The notes: a model not told the origin generated them from the sequence alone. Positions 40,223-49,381 are shown, counted from the first letter of the stretch. The stretch: 64,000 bases of DNA from Halococcus qingdaonensis (GCF_024508235.1 NZ_CP101943.1:2267112-2331111), one strand, 5' to 3'. A program made the numbers and translations.

Positions 40223-42868
40223 TCAGCCCTCGTGGATCTCGATGGCGGGTCGGCCGGGCGTCGCCGTCCGGGCGACATCGTCCGGTGCGTCGCTCGCGCG
40301 TTCGAGGCGGATTGCGGCGTCGAACTCGCGCTCGAATAGCCACGTCGCGCGTTCGAGGGCCGCGAACTCCGCGGCGGGCGCGAGCGCTTCGGTCAGGGAT
40401 TGATGGCGCTCGGCGAGGTCTTTCGCATAGTCGGCGGCCGCCTCGCCGCGCTCGCGGAGCTCCTCGTCGGCCATCACGCTGCCGACCACGTCCTCGTCGC
40501 TCGCGATGGCGACGTCGAGCGCGCGGTGTTTCCACTCGGGTGCGACGACGACCTCGATCGCCGCCGGTTCCTCGATGTTCGCCACGTCGAGGATGTGGCG
40601 GACGTCCTCGCGGGTGTTCTCGACGAGCTGGCGCTCGGCCTCGTGGTCGGCGTCGTGTGCCGCCTCGGGCCAGTCGGCCTCGGCGACGAAGCCGTCCTCG
40701 CCGAGCGCCGTCCAGCACTCCTCGGTGACGTGGGGCGTGACGGGCGCGAACAGCCGCACCGCGGTGTGCAGACCGCGCTCGAAGGTGTGCTCGTCCGGCG
40801 TCGCCTGCTCGCGGTAGCGCCGGAGCAGCGAGACCAGCCCGCGCGCCTCGCGCAGCGCGTCGTTGAACCGGAAGTTCTCGTAGCCGGCGCTCGCCTCGTC
40901 GATCGTCGCGTCGATCTCGCGGGCAACGTACTCGTCGATCGGGCGCTCGCCGGCGTCGGCGATCGCGGTCTCGCCGGCGGCGAACGCCTCGACCATGCCG
41001 AGCAGACGCTCGATGAACTCGTTGCTCGACCGGACGCCGCGCTCGGTCCAGTCGAAGTCCTTGCTCGGCCGGGCAGCGCTCATCATGAACAGCCGGGCCG
41101 TGTCCGCGCCGTACTCGTCCATGATTTCGATAGGCGAGACGACGTTGCCCTTGCTCGACGACATCGCCGTCCCGTCGAGCTGGACCATCCCCTGCGGGAG
41201 GTAGTGCTCGAACGGTTCGCGGACGTCGAGCAGGTCCATGTCGCCGATAGCCCGAGTCACAAAGCGCGAGTAGAGCAGATGCATGATCGCGTGCTCGATG
41301 CCGCCGACGTACTCGTCGACGGGCATCCAGTCGTTCGCGCGCTCGGTGTCGAAGGGGACGGCCGCGCTGTCGGGCGACGTGAACCTGAGGAAATACCACG
41401 ACGAGTCCATGAACGTGTCCATCGTGTCGGTCTCGCGCTCGGCGGGGCCGCCGCAGTCGGGACACTCGGTCTCGACGAACGAGTCGACCTCTTCGAGGGG
41501 GTTGCCCGTCGGCGTCGGGACGAACTCCGGGAGCTCCACCGGGAGCTCTTCGTCGGGAACCATCACGGGACCACACTCCTCGCAGTGGACGACGGGAATC
41601 GGCGTGCCCCAGTAGCGCTGGCGGGAGATGAGCCAATCGCGCAGGCGGTACTGGGTGTGGTTGGCCGCCGTGTCGAGGTCTTCGACCAACTGGTCGCGGG
41701 CCGCTGCACTCTCCATGCCGTCGTACTCGCCGCTGTCGACGAGCACGCCGTCGCCGGTGTAGGCCGCCTCGTCGATGTCGATCTCGCCGTCTGCGGGCGC
41801 GACGACCTGCTCGATGTCGATGTCGTACTCGGTGGCGAACTCGTGGTCACGCTCGTCGTGGCCCGGTACGCCCATCAGCGCGCCCGTGCCGACGTCCGAG
41901 AGGACGAAATCCGCGACGTAGACAGGAATCTCCTCGCCGGTCGCGGGATTGATCGCGTGCTCACTGGTGAACACGCCGCGTTTCTCGTCGCCGTCGGCGT
42001 CGGGATCGAGCGTCTCGACCTGCGTCGCGAGTTCGGGATCGTCGGCGACGAGCTCTTGGGTGAGTTCGTGACCCGGCGCGAGCGCGAAGAAGGTCGCGCC
42101 GTAGATCGTGTCGAGACGTGTCGTGAACACCTCGATGCCGCCGAACTCGGGCACCTCGAACTCCACCGTGGCCCCCTCCTGGCGGCCGATCCAGTTGCGC
42201 TGCATCCCGCGCACGCTGTCGGGCCACTCGTCCAGTTCGTCGATGCCGTCGAGCAGTTCGTCGGCATAGTCGGTGATCGTCAGGAACCACTGATCGAGCG
42301 TGCGCGATTCGACCGGTGTCCCACAGCGCCAGCAGAGTTCGGCCTCGCCCTCGACCTGTTCGTCGGCTAATACTGTTTCACAGGACGGACACCAGTTGAC
42401 CTCGCCGCCCTTTCGCTCGGCGAGTCCCTCCTCGTAGAACCGTTTGAACAGCCACTGGTTCCAGCGGTAGTAGTCGGGCTCACAGGTCGTGATCTCCCGA
42501 TTCCAGTCGTAGCCGAACCCCATCGACTTCATCTGGGCTTTCATCGTGTCGATACAGTCCATCGTCCACTCGCGGGGATCGATCTCGCGCTCGATGGCCG
42601 CGTTCTCGGCCGGCAGCCCGAACGAATCCCAGCCCATCGGGTGGAGCACGTCCTCGCCCTGCAGTCGCTGGTAGCGGGCGTAGGCGTCGGTGATCGTGTA
42701 GTTCCTGACGTGACCCATGTGGAGATCGCCGGAGGGATAGGGGAACATCGCGAGCACGTAGCTCGGATCGGTGGCGTCGTCGGACGTCCGATAGACGTCG
42801 GCGTCGGCCCACCGCTCCTGCCACTTCGGCTCGATGGCGGCGTGATCGTAGGTGTCCTGTCGTTGCAT
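40223..42868 (-). CDS. leuS: Leucyl-tRNA synthetase (bacterial type)
   Basis: An 881-residue class I synthetase. HMGH is at residues 50-53; the KMSKS loop reads MSSSKGN at 569-575; zinc-type CxxC pairs sit at 160/163 and 179/182, with another at 469/472. The order (HVRNYTITDAYARYQRLQG, GWDSFGLPAENAAI and an editing insert with TTRLDTIYGATFFALAPGH) is that of bacterial rather than archaeal/eukaryal LeuRS, known for haloarchaea and consistent with ancient transfer. It charges tRNA-Leu. An ATAAAA promoter box lies at 42892-42900 in front of it. Confidence 0.96.
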   Translation of the reverse strand: MQRQDTYDHAAIEPKWQERWADADVYRTSDDATDPSYVLAMFPYPSGDLHMGHVRNYTITDAYARYQRLQGEDVLHPMGWDSFGLPAENAAIEREIDPREWTMDCIDTMKAQMKSMGFGYDWNREITTCEPDYYRWNQWLFKRFYEEGLAERKGGEVNWCPSCETVLADEQVEGEAELCWRCGTPVESRTLDQWFLTITDYADELLDGIDELDEWPDSVRGMQRNWIGRQEGATVEFEVPEFGGIEVFTTRLDTIYGATFFALAPGHELTQELVADDPELATQVETLDPDADGDEKRGVFTSEHAINPATGEEIPVYVADFVLSDVGTGALMGVPGHDERDHEFATEYDIDIEQVVAPADGEIDIDEAAYTGDGVLVDSGEYDGMESAAARDQLVEDLDTAANHTQYRLRDWLISRQRYWGTPIPVVHCEECGPVMVPDEELPVELPEFVPTPTGNPLEEVDSFVETECPDCGGPAERETDTMDTFMDSSWYFLRFTSPDSAAVPFDTERANDWMPVDEYVGGIEHAIMHLLYSRFVTRAIGDMDLLDVREPFEHYLPQGMVQLDGTAMSSSKGNVVSPIEIMDEYGADTARLFMMSAARPSKDFDWTERGVRSSNEFIERLLGMVEAFAAGETAIADAGERPIDEYVAREIDATIDEASAGYENFRFNDALREARGLVSLLRRYREQATPDEHTFERGLHTAVRLFAPVTPHVTEECWTALGEDGFVAEADWPEAAHDADHEAERQLVENTREDVRHILDVANIEEPAAIEVVVAPEWKHRALDVAIASDEDVVGSVMADEELRERGEAAADYAKDLAERHQSLTEALAPAAEFAALERATWLFEREFDAAIRLERASDAPDDVARTATPGRPAIEIHEG

Positions 42869-42898
42869 TTACCGTCGATTGATCCCGGCCGGTTTTTT

Positions 42899-43084
42899 AT
42901 GTTATCATTGGTGGGGGTGGCCACCACGGTCGTTTCGGGCGGCCGCACACCGCCGGAATAGGCAATCGGCTGGGCGATCGTCAGCGGACTGCTCGCCATC
43001 ACACCGCTGTTACCTGTTCTCGTGGTCGTCTGGGCACTAACGAAACTGTTCGACCGCGCTGTTGACCGCGCCGCGACTGGGTAA
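42899..43084 (+). pseudogene. Small membrane protein interrupted by an in-frame TAG
   Basis: A 62-codon frame from ATG 42899 to TAA 43084 has one TAG at 42959-42961. The part before reads MLSLVGVATTVVSGGRTPPE; after it the frame resumes AIGWAIVSGLLAITPLLPVL and ends VVVWALTKLF plus DRAVDRAATG, a plausible helix and basic end. A TGG to TAG change would explain it. It starts inside the leuS promoter region. Evidence is the coding-like hydrophobic pattern only. Confidence 0.35.
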
Positions 43085-43097
43085 TCGAACCTGCTTC

Positions 43098-44084
43098 TCA
43101 GCGACCGACGAGCGAGAAGGAGTCGACGTCGTCGGCTTCGCTCGCGTGCTCGTAGATGACGTGAGCGGTCGCGACGTCCTGGATCGCCAGTCCGGTGCTG
43201 TCGAAGACCGTGATCTCGTCCGACTCGGTGCGGCCCGATCGATCGCCGACGACGATCTCGCCGACCGCGCCGTGGATGTCGGAATCGTCGATGCGTCCCT
43301 CCTCGTAGGAACGGCTGATCTCGCCGGAGTGGGTCGTCTGGGCGTGATCGTCGATGACGAGCTTCGCGTCGGCGAGGATCGCCGGGTCGAGCTCCTGTTT
43401 GGCGGCCGCGTCGGCTCCCATCGCGTTGATGTGCGTGTGCGCGCCGAGATCGGCCCGCGAGACGATCGGCTCCGTGCTGGGTGTCACCGTCGAGAGGACG
43501 TCACACGCGGCGGCCTCGGCGATCGAACCGGCACGGACATCGAAGCGATCGGAGAAGGTATCGACGAACGCGTCGACCGCATCGCTGTCCAGATCGGAGA
43601 CGACGACCTCCTCGATCGGTCGGATTTCGGCGATCGCCTCCAACTGCGTGTATGACTGGACGCCCGCACCGACCAGCCCCATGCTCCGCGCCTCGGGGAT
43701 GGCGAGCTGGTCGGTGGCGACGGCAGCCGCGGCACCGGTGCGTTTCATCGTGAGCTCGGTGCCGTCCATGATCGCGAGCGGGACGGCGGTCTCGGGATCG
43801 GAATAGATCATCGTCCCGATCACGGTCGGCAGATCGAACTTCTCGGGGTTGTCGGGATGGACGTTGACCCACTTGATGCCGGCAGCGTCCCACTCGCCGG
43901 CATCCATGTAGGCCGGCATCGAACGGAAGTCGCCGTTATACTGGTCGAGTTCGATGTAGGACTTCGCCGGCATCAGTGCGTCACCGCGCTCGTAGGCCGC
44001 GAACGCATCGCCCACGGCGTCGATGACCTCGCCCATCCGCGCGTTCGCGTCGACCCCCTCGCGATCCAGCAGAAGTGTTTCCAT
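43098..44084 (-). CDS. Alanine dehydrogenase / ornithine cyclodeaminase family protein
   Basis: A 328-residue OCD/mu-crystallin family enzyme. It has the substrate strand GDALMPAKSYIELDQYNGDF, IKWVNVHPDNP, MDGTELTMKRTGAAAAVATD, and the NAD loop MGLVGAGVQSYTQLEAIAEI. Archaeal alanine dehydrogenases belong here, and the family also holds cyclodeaminases, so the reaction (alanine to pyruvate versus other imino acids) is uncertain. Confidence 0.85.
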   Translation of the reverse strand: METLLLDREGVDANARMGEVIDAVGDAFAAYERGDALMPAKSYIELDQYNGDFRSMPAYMDAGEWDAAGIKWVNVHPDNPEKFDLPTVIGTMIYSDPETAVPLAIMDGTELTMKRTGAAAAVATDQLAIPEARSMGLVGAGVQSYTQLEAIAEIRPIEEVVVSDLDSDAVDAFVDTFSDRFDVRAGSIAEAAACDVLSTVTPSTEPIVSRADLGAHTHINAMGADAAAKQELDPAILADAKLVIDDHAQTTHSGEISRSYEEGRIDDSDIHGAVGEIVVGDRSGRTESDEITVFDSTGLAIQDVATAHVIYEHASEADDVDSFSLVGR

Positions 44085-44179
44085 ACCGGCGATATCTGCG
44101 CCGCCGTCTTAACTCCACCACCTCCGGAACGCGCGTGCAGACGACAAAGTATTTGCCACGATGGCTGTGAACGGAACGC

Positions 44180-45028
44180 ATGCGACGGACGCTCGCGACG
44201 GTGTTGCTGTCGGTACTGGTCGTTCTCGCCGGCTGTTCCGGCGTGTTCGGCGGGGGCGACGAATCGGCCGAAACGGTCACGCCGGCCGCGGTGCCGACCG
44301 ACGAGCCGACGCCCACGCCGATGCCGGAACTGGCCCCGGGCGTCACGAAGCGGGGGATCGAGGACCCGCGTGCGCTCATCGCCGCCCATCGGTCGTTCCT
44401 CCAGAACCGGTCGTTCACCCAGCGATCGAACTCCACGGCGCTGGCCGCGAACGGTTCGACGATACTCCGGACGACGGGAACGCTGCGGGTGGGAGCGACG
44501 GGAGCGGCTCGCTACGTCTCCAACCGCAGCGGCCCGTATTTCGCCACGGAGCGTGGATCGATCCCGACGCGCGTCGTGGCGTGGTCGAGCGACGGCAACT
44601 ATTTCGTCCAGCAGACGTTCGCGAACGGGACGACGACCTACAGCCATCCTCCGGGCAGACGGACGGGAATGCAGTTCGCGCTCGGAACGCTCCCGTCGCT
44701 TCTCGGCGCTCTCGACGCCGGCAACACGACGATTACCGATCGCCGCAGCGAGAACGGGACGACGCTCTATCGCATCAACGGCACCATCGACACGAGACGG
44801 CAGCCCAACACGAGCGTGAGACTGCTCGTCGATTCGCGCGGCGTCGTTCGCGAATATTCGACGGTTCGGCAAGCCCCTGCCAGTTCGGCCGTCACGAAGA
44901 GCATCACGGAGAACCGACTCGTCGCCATCAACACGACCGGGACGCCCGAGCGGCCGTCGTGGGTCGAGACGGCGAAAAACCGGACGACCGCAACACGCCG
45001 ACCTGAAACGGCGAGAAGCGGTGAATGA
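44180..45028 (+). CDS. DUF7537-type lipoprotein, copy 1
   Basis: A 282-residue lipoprotein. The lipobox LAGC is at residues 16-19, followed by SGVFGGGDESAE and a Pro/Thr linker. The body holds repeated NGTTxYxxxG-like strands and many N-glycosylation sequons, resembling a LolA/LppX-like beta domain known to me as DUF7537. It overlaps the next paralogue at ATGA (45025-45028), so both are translationally coupled. Confidence 0.75.
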   Translation: MRRTLATVLLSVLVVLAGCSGVFGGGDESAETVTPAAVPTDEPTPTPMPELAPGVTKRGIEDPRALIAAHRSFLQNRSFTQRSNSTALAANGSTILRTTGTLRVGATGAARYVSNRSGPYFATERGSIPTRVVAWSSDGNYFVQQTFANGTTTYSHPPGRRTGMQFALGTLPSLLGALDAGNTTITDRRSENGTTLYRINGTIDTRRQPNTSVRLLVDSRGVVREYSTVRQAPASSAVTKSITENRLVAINTTGTPERPSWVETAKNRTTATRRPETARSGE

Positions 45029-45846
45029 GACGACGAATTCTGCTCGTCGCCGCACTGGTCGTGCTCGCCGGCTGCAGCGGCGTCTTCGATGAGAGCGGTC
45101 AGACGACGGAAACGGTGACACCGGCGGCGGTTCCCACCGACGAACCGACCCCGACGCCGGTACCGCATCTCGCGCCCGGGCTCACGAGGGAGGGAATCGA
45201 GAATCCGAGTGTGCTCGTCGGAGCTCACACGTCCATCCTCCGGAACAAGTCGTTCACCGTGCGGTCGAATTCGACGGGCGTGGCACCGAACGGTTCGGTC
45301 ATCGATCAATCGTCGGGGACGCTCCGCGCAGGACCGCCTGGTGAGGGCGTTCATCTCGTCTCCAAAAGAAACGGAACCTTCACCTATTCGATCTGGTCGA
45401 AAGACGGACGAGCGTTCCAGAAGCGAACATTTCCGAACGGAACGACGACATACCGTCGATTCGAAGTGTATTCCGGAGAACGATACGGCGCTAATGGAGG
45501 AGGACTACGAAGCTTTCTCGAACCGTTCCTTGTCGCTAACACGTCCGTGACTGAACGGGAGCGCAACGGGACCACGCTGTATCTCGTTCGCGGGAATACA
45601 CGGATCGATGAGGGATATAGACGGGGAAACATCAGTCTCCGAATGTTCATCGATAGTCGGGGATTCATCCACAGCTATCGAACGGTACGAGAGGCAACGT
45701 TCGATGAGGACGTCGCCCGGATCATCAGCGAAAGTCGGTATTCAAAGGTCGGCGCGACCGACGCACCCGAGAGATCGTCGTGGGTCGCAACCGCCAAAAA
45801 CCGAACCACACCGACGGCGGGCAGTCAGAATCGGACAGTCGAATAA
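45025..45846 (+). CDS. DUF7537-type lipoprotein, copy 2
   Basis: A 273-residue paralogue of the previous gene. Lipobox LAGC precedes SGVFDESGQTTETVTPAAVP; the shared opening, including VPTDEPTPTP, is nearly identical while the rest is diverged. It ends RTTPTAGSQNRTVE. A recent tandem duplication followed by drift is likely. Function unknown; it is probably tethered to the outside of the membrane. Confidence 0.75.
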   Translation: MRRRILLVAALVVLAGCSGVFDESGQTTETVTPAAVPTDEPTPTPVPHLAPGLTREGIENPSVLVGAHTSILRNKSFTVRSNSTGVAPNGSVIDQSSGTLRAGPPGEGVHLVSKRNGTFTYSIWSKDGRAFQKRTFPNGTTTYRRFEVYSGERYGANGGGLRSFLEPFLVANTSVTERERNGTTLYLVRGNTRIDEGYRRGNISLRMFIDSRGFIHSYRTVREATFDEDVARIISESRYSKVGATDAPERSSWVATAKNRTTPTAGSQNRTVE

Positions 45847-45897
45847 GGATCGGACGACACACCGGATCTGGATTGCCGTAGCTACTGAGATTAAATT

Positions 45898-45905
45898 AAA
45901 AAAAA
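45898..45905 (-). terminator. Poly-T tract on minus strand
   Basis: Eight A on plus equals T8 on minus, 128 bases past the thermosome stop. A closer T-rich tract is at 46021-46033, so this may be a backup or serve nothing. Confidence 0.3.
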
Positions 45906-45996
45906 GCGTTCGTGCGATCGCGGTGCGGGTGCGGTTTTGCGGTTCGTTGCGGTTGCGGGCGCGGTTTTACGGTTTTCCCCAAGTTTTTGCGAACGA

Positions 45997-46013
45997 GCGG
46001 GCCGAAGGCCCGC
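45997..46013. other. GAA-triloop hairpin (GCGGGCC-GAA-GGCCCGC)
   Basis: A perfect 7-bp inverted repeat with a GAA loop behind the thermosome gene. Similar GAA/TTC-loop stems occur at 51480-51500, 51508-51528, 63426-63440 and 63541-63557. Confidence 0.6.
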
Positions 46014-46020
46014 GAGTGAT

Positions 46021-46033
46021 GCAAAAAGTGGGT
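46021..46033 (-). terminator. T-tract directly after the thermosome stop
   Basis: On minus the stop TAA is followed by ACCCACTTTTTGC. The same ACCCACTTTTTT follows the pcn stop at 51558-51570, suggesting a shared terminator or 3'-end signal. Confidence 0.45.
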
Positions 46034-47713
46034 TTACATCATGCCGCCCATGCCACCCATACCGCCCATTCCGCCCATGCCACCCATACCGCCGGGTGCG
46101 CCGCCGGGACCGCCCGCGTCGCCGTCGCCCTCGGTCGTGAGGTCGCCGGCGGAGATGATGTCGTCGATCTTGAGCACGAGGTTCGCGGCCTCGGTGGCGC
46201 TCGAAAGCGCCTGCTCTTTGGCGTGGGCGGGTTCGACGACGCCCGCCTCGAAGGTGTTCTCGACCTCGCCGTCGAAGACGTTGAGGCCAGCCTGCTCGTC
46301 GCCGGATTCGTGGGCCGAGCGGAGATCGACGAGCGTGTCGATCGAGTCGAGGCCGGCGTTCTCGGCCAGCACTCGGGGAACGAGTTCGAGCGAGTCGGCG
46401 AACGTCTCGACGGCGAGCTGCTCGCGGCCGCTCACGGAGTCGGCGTACTCACGGAGGCGAGCAGCGACTTCGACCTCGACCGCGCCGCCGCCGGCGAGCA
46501 CGCGCCCGTCGGAGACGGTCTGGGCGACGACTTCGAGCGCGTCGGTGATGCCGCGTTCGAGCTCGTCGACGACGTGGTCTGTCGAGCCGCGGAGGAGGAG
46601 CGTCACGCCGTGGGACTGGTCGCCCTCGACGTAGAACAGCTCCTCGTCCTCGTCGCGCGTCACCGAGCCGGTGCCGAGATCGGCGCTGGTGGCGCTGTTG
46701 AGATCGGAGACGATCGAGGCACCGAGCACCTCCTTCAGGAACTCGATGTCGGATTTCTTCGCGCGGCGGACGGCGAGGATGCCCTCTTTGGCGAGGTAGT
46801 GCTGGGCGAGATCGTCGATGCCCTTCTGGCAGAAGACGACGTCAGCGCCCGTCTCCTTGATCTGCTCGACCTTCTGTTTGAGCTGCTCGTCCTCCTGATC
46901 GAGGAACTGCTGGAGCTGGTCGGGGTCGGAGAGGCTGACCTGCGAGTCGACGTTGGCCTCCTCGACCTCGACGGCCTCGCTGAGCAGGAGCACCGAGGCG
47001 TCCTCGACGTCGGTCGGCATCGTGTCGTGGACTGGATCCTTCGAGATAACCGCGCCGTCGAGCAGTTCCGAGTCGCTCGCGGATTCGCCGGTCTGGGTCT
47101 CGATGTTGACGAACTCGAGGTCGACGATGCTCTCGCCGGCGTCGTTTTCGACGGTCACGTTCTGGACGGCGTCGACGATGAGCTGGGCGAGCTGCTCCTT
47201 GTTCAGCTCCGCGCCCTTGCCCGTCATCGAGGTCTCGGCGACCTTCTTGATCCGGTCGGTGTCGTCGGCGTCGATCTCCTCGGCGACGTTGCCGATCTCC
47301 TCCCTGGCTTTCTCGCTGGCCAGGTGGAACCCGCGGATGATCGCCGTCGGGTGGATGTCCTGCTCGATGAGCTCCTCGGCGTTCTTTAGGAGCTCGCCCG
47401 CGACTGCGACGGCGGTCGTCGTCCCGTCGCCGGCCTCGTCCTCCTGTGTCTCGGCGACCTCGACGATCATCTCGGCAGTCGGGTTGTTGATGTCCATCTC
47501 GGTGAGGATGGTGACGCCGTCGTTCGTGACGGTGACGTCGCCCATCGAGGAGACGAGCATCTTGTCCATCCCTTTCGGCCCGAGCGTCGATCGGACCGAG
47601 TCCGCTACTGCCCGTGCCGCGTCGATATTGTGCGACTGTGCGTCCTCGTCCTTGACGCGCTGGGAGTCGTCACCCATGATGATCATGGGCTGGCCCTGCA
47701 TTCGCTGACTCAT
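46034..47713 (-). CDS. thsA: Thermosome (group II chaperonin) subunit
   Basis: A 559-residue Cct/thermosome subunit. TLGPKGMDKMLV, VTNDGVTILTEMDINNPTA and the ATPase motif GDGTTTAVAVAGEL are clear, as is GGGAVEVEVAARL. It ends with a GGM repeat tail (GGMGGMGGMGG) as in other haloarchaeal subunits. It folds proteins inside a double-ring cage. A strong TTTTATATA box at 47741-47749 sits 28 bases before the ATG, fitting heat-shock-inducible cct promoters. Which paralogue (A, B or C) is not certain. Confidence 0.95.
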   Translation of the reverse strand: MSQRMQGQPMIIMGDDSQRVKDEDAQSHNIDAARAVADSVRSTLGPKGMDKMLVSSMGDVTVTNDGVTILTEMDINNPTAEMIVEVAETQEDEAGDGTTTAVAVAGELLKNAEELIEQDIHPTAIIRGFHLASEKAREEIGNVAEEIDADDTDRIKKVAETSMTGKGAELNKEQLAQLIVDAVQNVTVENDAGESIVDLEFVNIETQTGESASDSELLDGAVISKDPVHDTMPTDVEDASVLLLSEAVEVEEANVDSQVSLSDPDQLQQFLDQEDEQLKQKVEQIKETGADVVFCQKGIDDLAQHYLAKEGILAVRRAKKSDIEFLKEVLGASIVSDLNSATSADLGTGSVTRDEDEELFYVEGDQSHGVTLLLRGSTDHVVDELERGITDALEVVAQTVSDGRVLAGGGAVEVEVAARLREYADSVSGREQLAVETFADSLELVPRVLAENAGLDSIDTLVDLRSAHESGDEQAGLNVFDGEVENTFEAGVVEPAHAKEQALSSATEAANLVLKIDDIISAGDLTTEGDGDAGGPGGAPGGMGGMGGMGGMGGMGGMM

Positions 47714-47740
47714 GATTCACCGAACGATTGAATGTGCTTC

Positions 47741-47749
47741 TATATAAAA
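47741..47749 (-). promoter_or_regulatory. Thermosome TATA box
   Basis: TTTTATATA on minus lies 28-36 bases before the ATG at 47711-47713. Confidence 0.7.
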
Positions 47750-47888
47750 GTAGCTATCCAGTCGGGTTGCAGAGGATCGAAGACGGATCGATGGAGCGCG
47801 TAAATCACCCTCGAATTCGCTCGTGCTCCAACAATCATGTGTTGTGTTAGCAGAGGTTGTCCGGTACGAGAAACTGACGCAGCGTGGA

Positions 47889-47896
47889 TTTATATA
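47889..47896 (+). promoter_or_regulatory. Nucleoside phosphorylase TATA box
   Basis: TTTATATA ends 23 bases before the ATG at 47920, implying a leaderless transcript. Confidence 0.65.
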
Positions 47897-47919
47897 CACC
47901 GTCGAGTCATTGTGAGGCG

Positions 47920-48669
47920 ATGCCGTATCCGAACAGTCCGGGGAAGCACGACCGAGACGCGCTCATCACCCCGAAAGCGAGCATCAACTACTTCGACGAC
48001 GACCCGGATCCAGTTCCGGAGTCGGTCGTCCTCTGTTTTCACGATGGACTGTTCGAGCATGTCGTGAACGCCTACGAGGGTACGGCATTCGATGGGGAAA
48101 GCGGCTACGCGCTCGATGCGACCGATGGGCAGGTCGGTGTGGTGAGGGTTCCAGGCATCGGCGCACCGGTGACGGCACTGGAGATGGAGGAACTGATTGT
48201 ACGCGGGGCCGAGCGATTCCTGTCGCTCGGACACGTCGGAAGCCTTCACTCCGACGTCTCGCTCGGCGATCTCGTGGTCGTGGATCGGGCGCTGCGCGAC
48301 GAGGGTACCTCACACCACTACCTCGAACCGGCGAAATACGTCACAGCCAGTTCCGATCTATGTGAGCGACTCGAACGCGTGCTGGAAGCCGCAAACGAGC
48401 CCTATCGCGTCGGTCCGACGTGGACCACTGACGCGGTGTACCGTGAGACGGTTCCGGAAGTCGAGCGCTACCGCAACGAAGGAGTCCTGACTGTGGATAT
48501 GGAAGCCGCAGCGATGTTCGCGGTCGCTACCTATCGGGGCGTCGAAGCAAGCGCGTTGTTCACGATCAGCGATCAGCTCGATCCGACGGGGTGGGAACCG
48601 CGTTTTGCCGAGACACAGACCCATCTCGAACGAGCGTTCGCTCGTGCCGTCGAAGCGCTGACGCGATGA
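47920..48669 (+). CDS. udp: Nucleoside (uridine-type) phosphorylase
   Basis: A 249-residue PNP/UDP-family enzyme. VPGIGAPVTALEMEELIVRG is the phosphate/ribose segment, GHVGSLHSDVSLGDLVVVDR follows, and VLTVDMEAAAMFAVATYRG is the ribose-contacting motif (MEAA). It splits uridine or a related nucleoside with phosphate. deoC and upp elsewhere in the window complete salvage. The TATA spacing fixes the start at 47920. Confidence 0.87.
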   Translation: MPYPNSPGKHDRDALITPKASINYFDDDPDPVPESVVLCFHDGLFEHVVNAYEGTAFDGESGYALDATDGQVGVVRVPGIGAPVTALEMEELIVRGAERFLSLGHVGSLHSDVSLGDLVVVDRALRDEGTSHHYLEPAKYVTASSDLCERLERVLEAANEPYRVGPTWTTDAVYRETVPEVERYRNEGVLTVDMEAAAMFAVATYRGVEASALFTISDQLDPTGWEPRFAETQTHLERAFARAVEALTR

Positions 48670-48672
48670 TCC

Positions 48673-49074
48673 TCACTCGACGGGTTCCTTCCAGTGAACG
48701 ACGACCGAACCGATCACGAAATCGTCGCGGGTGTCGGCATCGCGCACGAACCGGACCGTGTTCTCACCCGCTTCGAGATCTGCACCCGTGATCGGATCCA
48801 TCCAATACTGCCAGCCCGGCGCGGGCGGGATGTCGAACCCCGTGAGCGCGTCGCCGTTGACGACGATTTCGTGGCCGTAGTTCCCCACCTCGAACAGCTG
48901 GCATTCCAGATATGCCTCCGTGGCCGGCCCGACTGGCACGGTGAACTCCTGTGTGGAGGAACGATGGTTGCCCACGAACTCGGCCCAGGGTACGTCGAGT
49001 CCGGCCGAACTCTCGCCGAGGTGTTCTTGGAAGTCGAGCAGCGCGTAGTTCGCACGGGTCCGGGTGTCGCTCAT
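48673..49074 (-). CDS. DUF7383-type conserved haloarchaeal protein
   Basis: A 133-residue beta-rich protein. WAEFVGNHRSSTQEFTVPVG, GYxxEIxxNGDALTGFDIPP-like strands (NYGHEIVVNGDALTGF), and PGWQYWMDPI are conserved in proteins I recall as DUF7383. The fold looks like a jelly-roll/carbohydrate-binding type, inferred from NGDALTGF and the ENTVRF turn. Start at 49072-49074. Function unknown. Confidence 0.65.
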   Translation of the reverse strand: MSDTRTRANYALLDFQEHLGESSAGLDVPWAEFVGNHRSSTQEFTVPVGPATEAYLECQLFEVGNYGHEIVVNGDALTGFDIPPAPGWQYWMDPITGADLEAGENTVRFVRDADTRDDFVIGSVVVHWKEPVE

Positions 49075-49186
49075 TACTCGACCCTCGGTGGTCACGGGAT
49101 TAAGTCTGCGGTCTGGACCGGGTTTCACGCGAGAACACGGACGCAGCGAAGCCGTTCCCTACTTTGTCTCACTGCGTTCAGCAAAA

Positions 49187-49207
49187 CGCCGGGACGAGGA
49201 TTTGAAC
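49187..49207 (-). repeat. tRNA-Ser 3'-end fragment 1
   Basis: 21 bp matching the T-arm/acceptor end of the tRNA gene at 49484 except one base; not a full tRNA. Confidence 0.65.
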
Positions 49208-49250
49208 ACGGTCGGACGTGCTCACTCACTATCGCTCGTTGTGCGCGACC

Positions 49251-49310
49251 TCCCTGCTGCAAATCCCCGCCGTCGCCGCTTCGCTCGTCACGTCCGTTCC
49301 TCGCAGAAGC
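49251..49310. repeat. 60-bp repeat, copy 1
   Basis: Identical over 60 bases to 49425-49484; the second copy runs into the tRNA-Ser 3' end. Confidence 0.75.
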
Positions 49311-49360
49311 ACGGTCGCAACAAAGTTGCTCCCTGCGTTGCCTCACTGTGTTCAGCAAAA

Positions 49361-49381
49361 CGCCGGGACGGGGGTTTGAAC
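49361..49381 (-). repeat. tRNA-Ser 3'-end fragment 2
   Basis: 21 bp matching the tRNA-Ser 3' end except one base; 174 bp after fragment 1 and 123 bp before the true gene end. Confidence 0.65.

Noticed and set aside
40400..42370. 656-codon plus-strand frame opposite leuS
   Set aside because: No motif; leuS on the minus strand accounts for the region.
45903..46033. Purine-rich G/T repeats behind the thermosome gene considered as a CRISPR-like array
   Set aside because: Units are irregular in length and lack constant spacers; they look like GC-rich low-complexity sequence.
45608..47389. 593-codon plus-strand frame opposite the thermosome gene
   Set aside because: Shadow of a highly expressed gene with strong codon bias; no recognisable domain.
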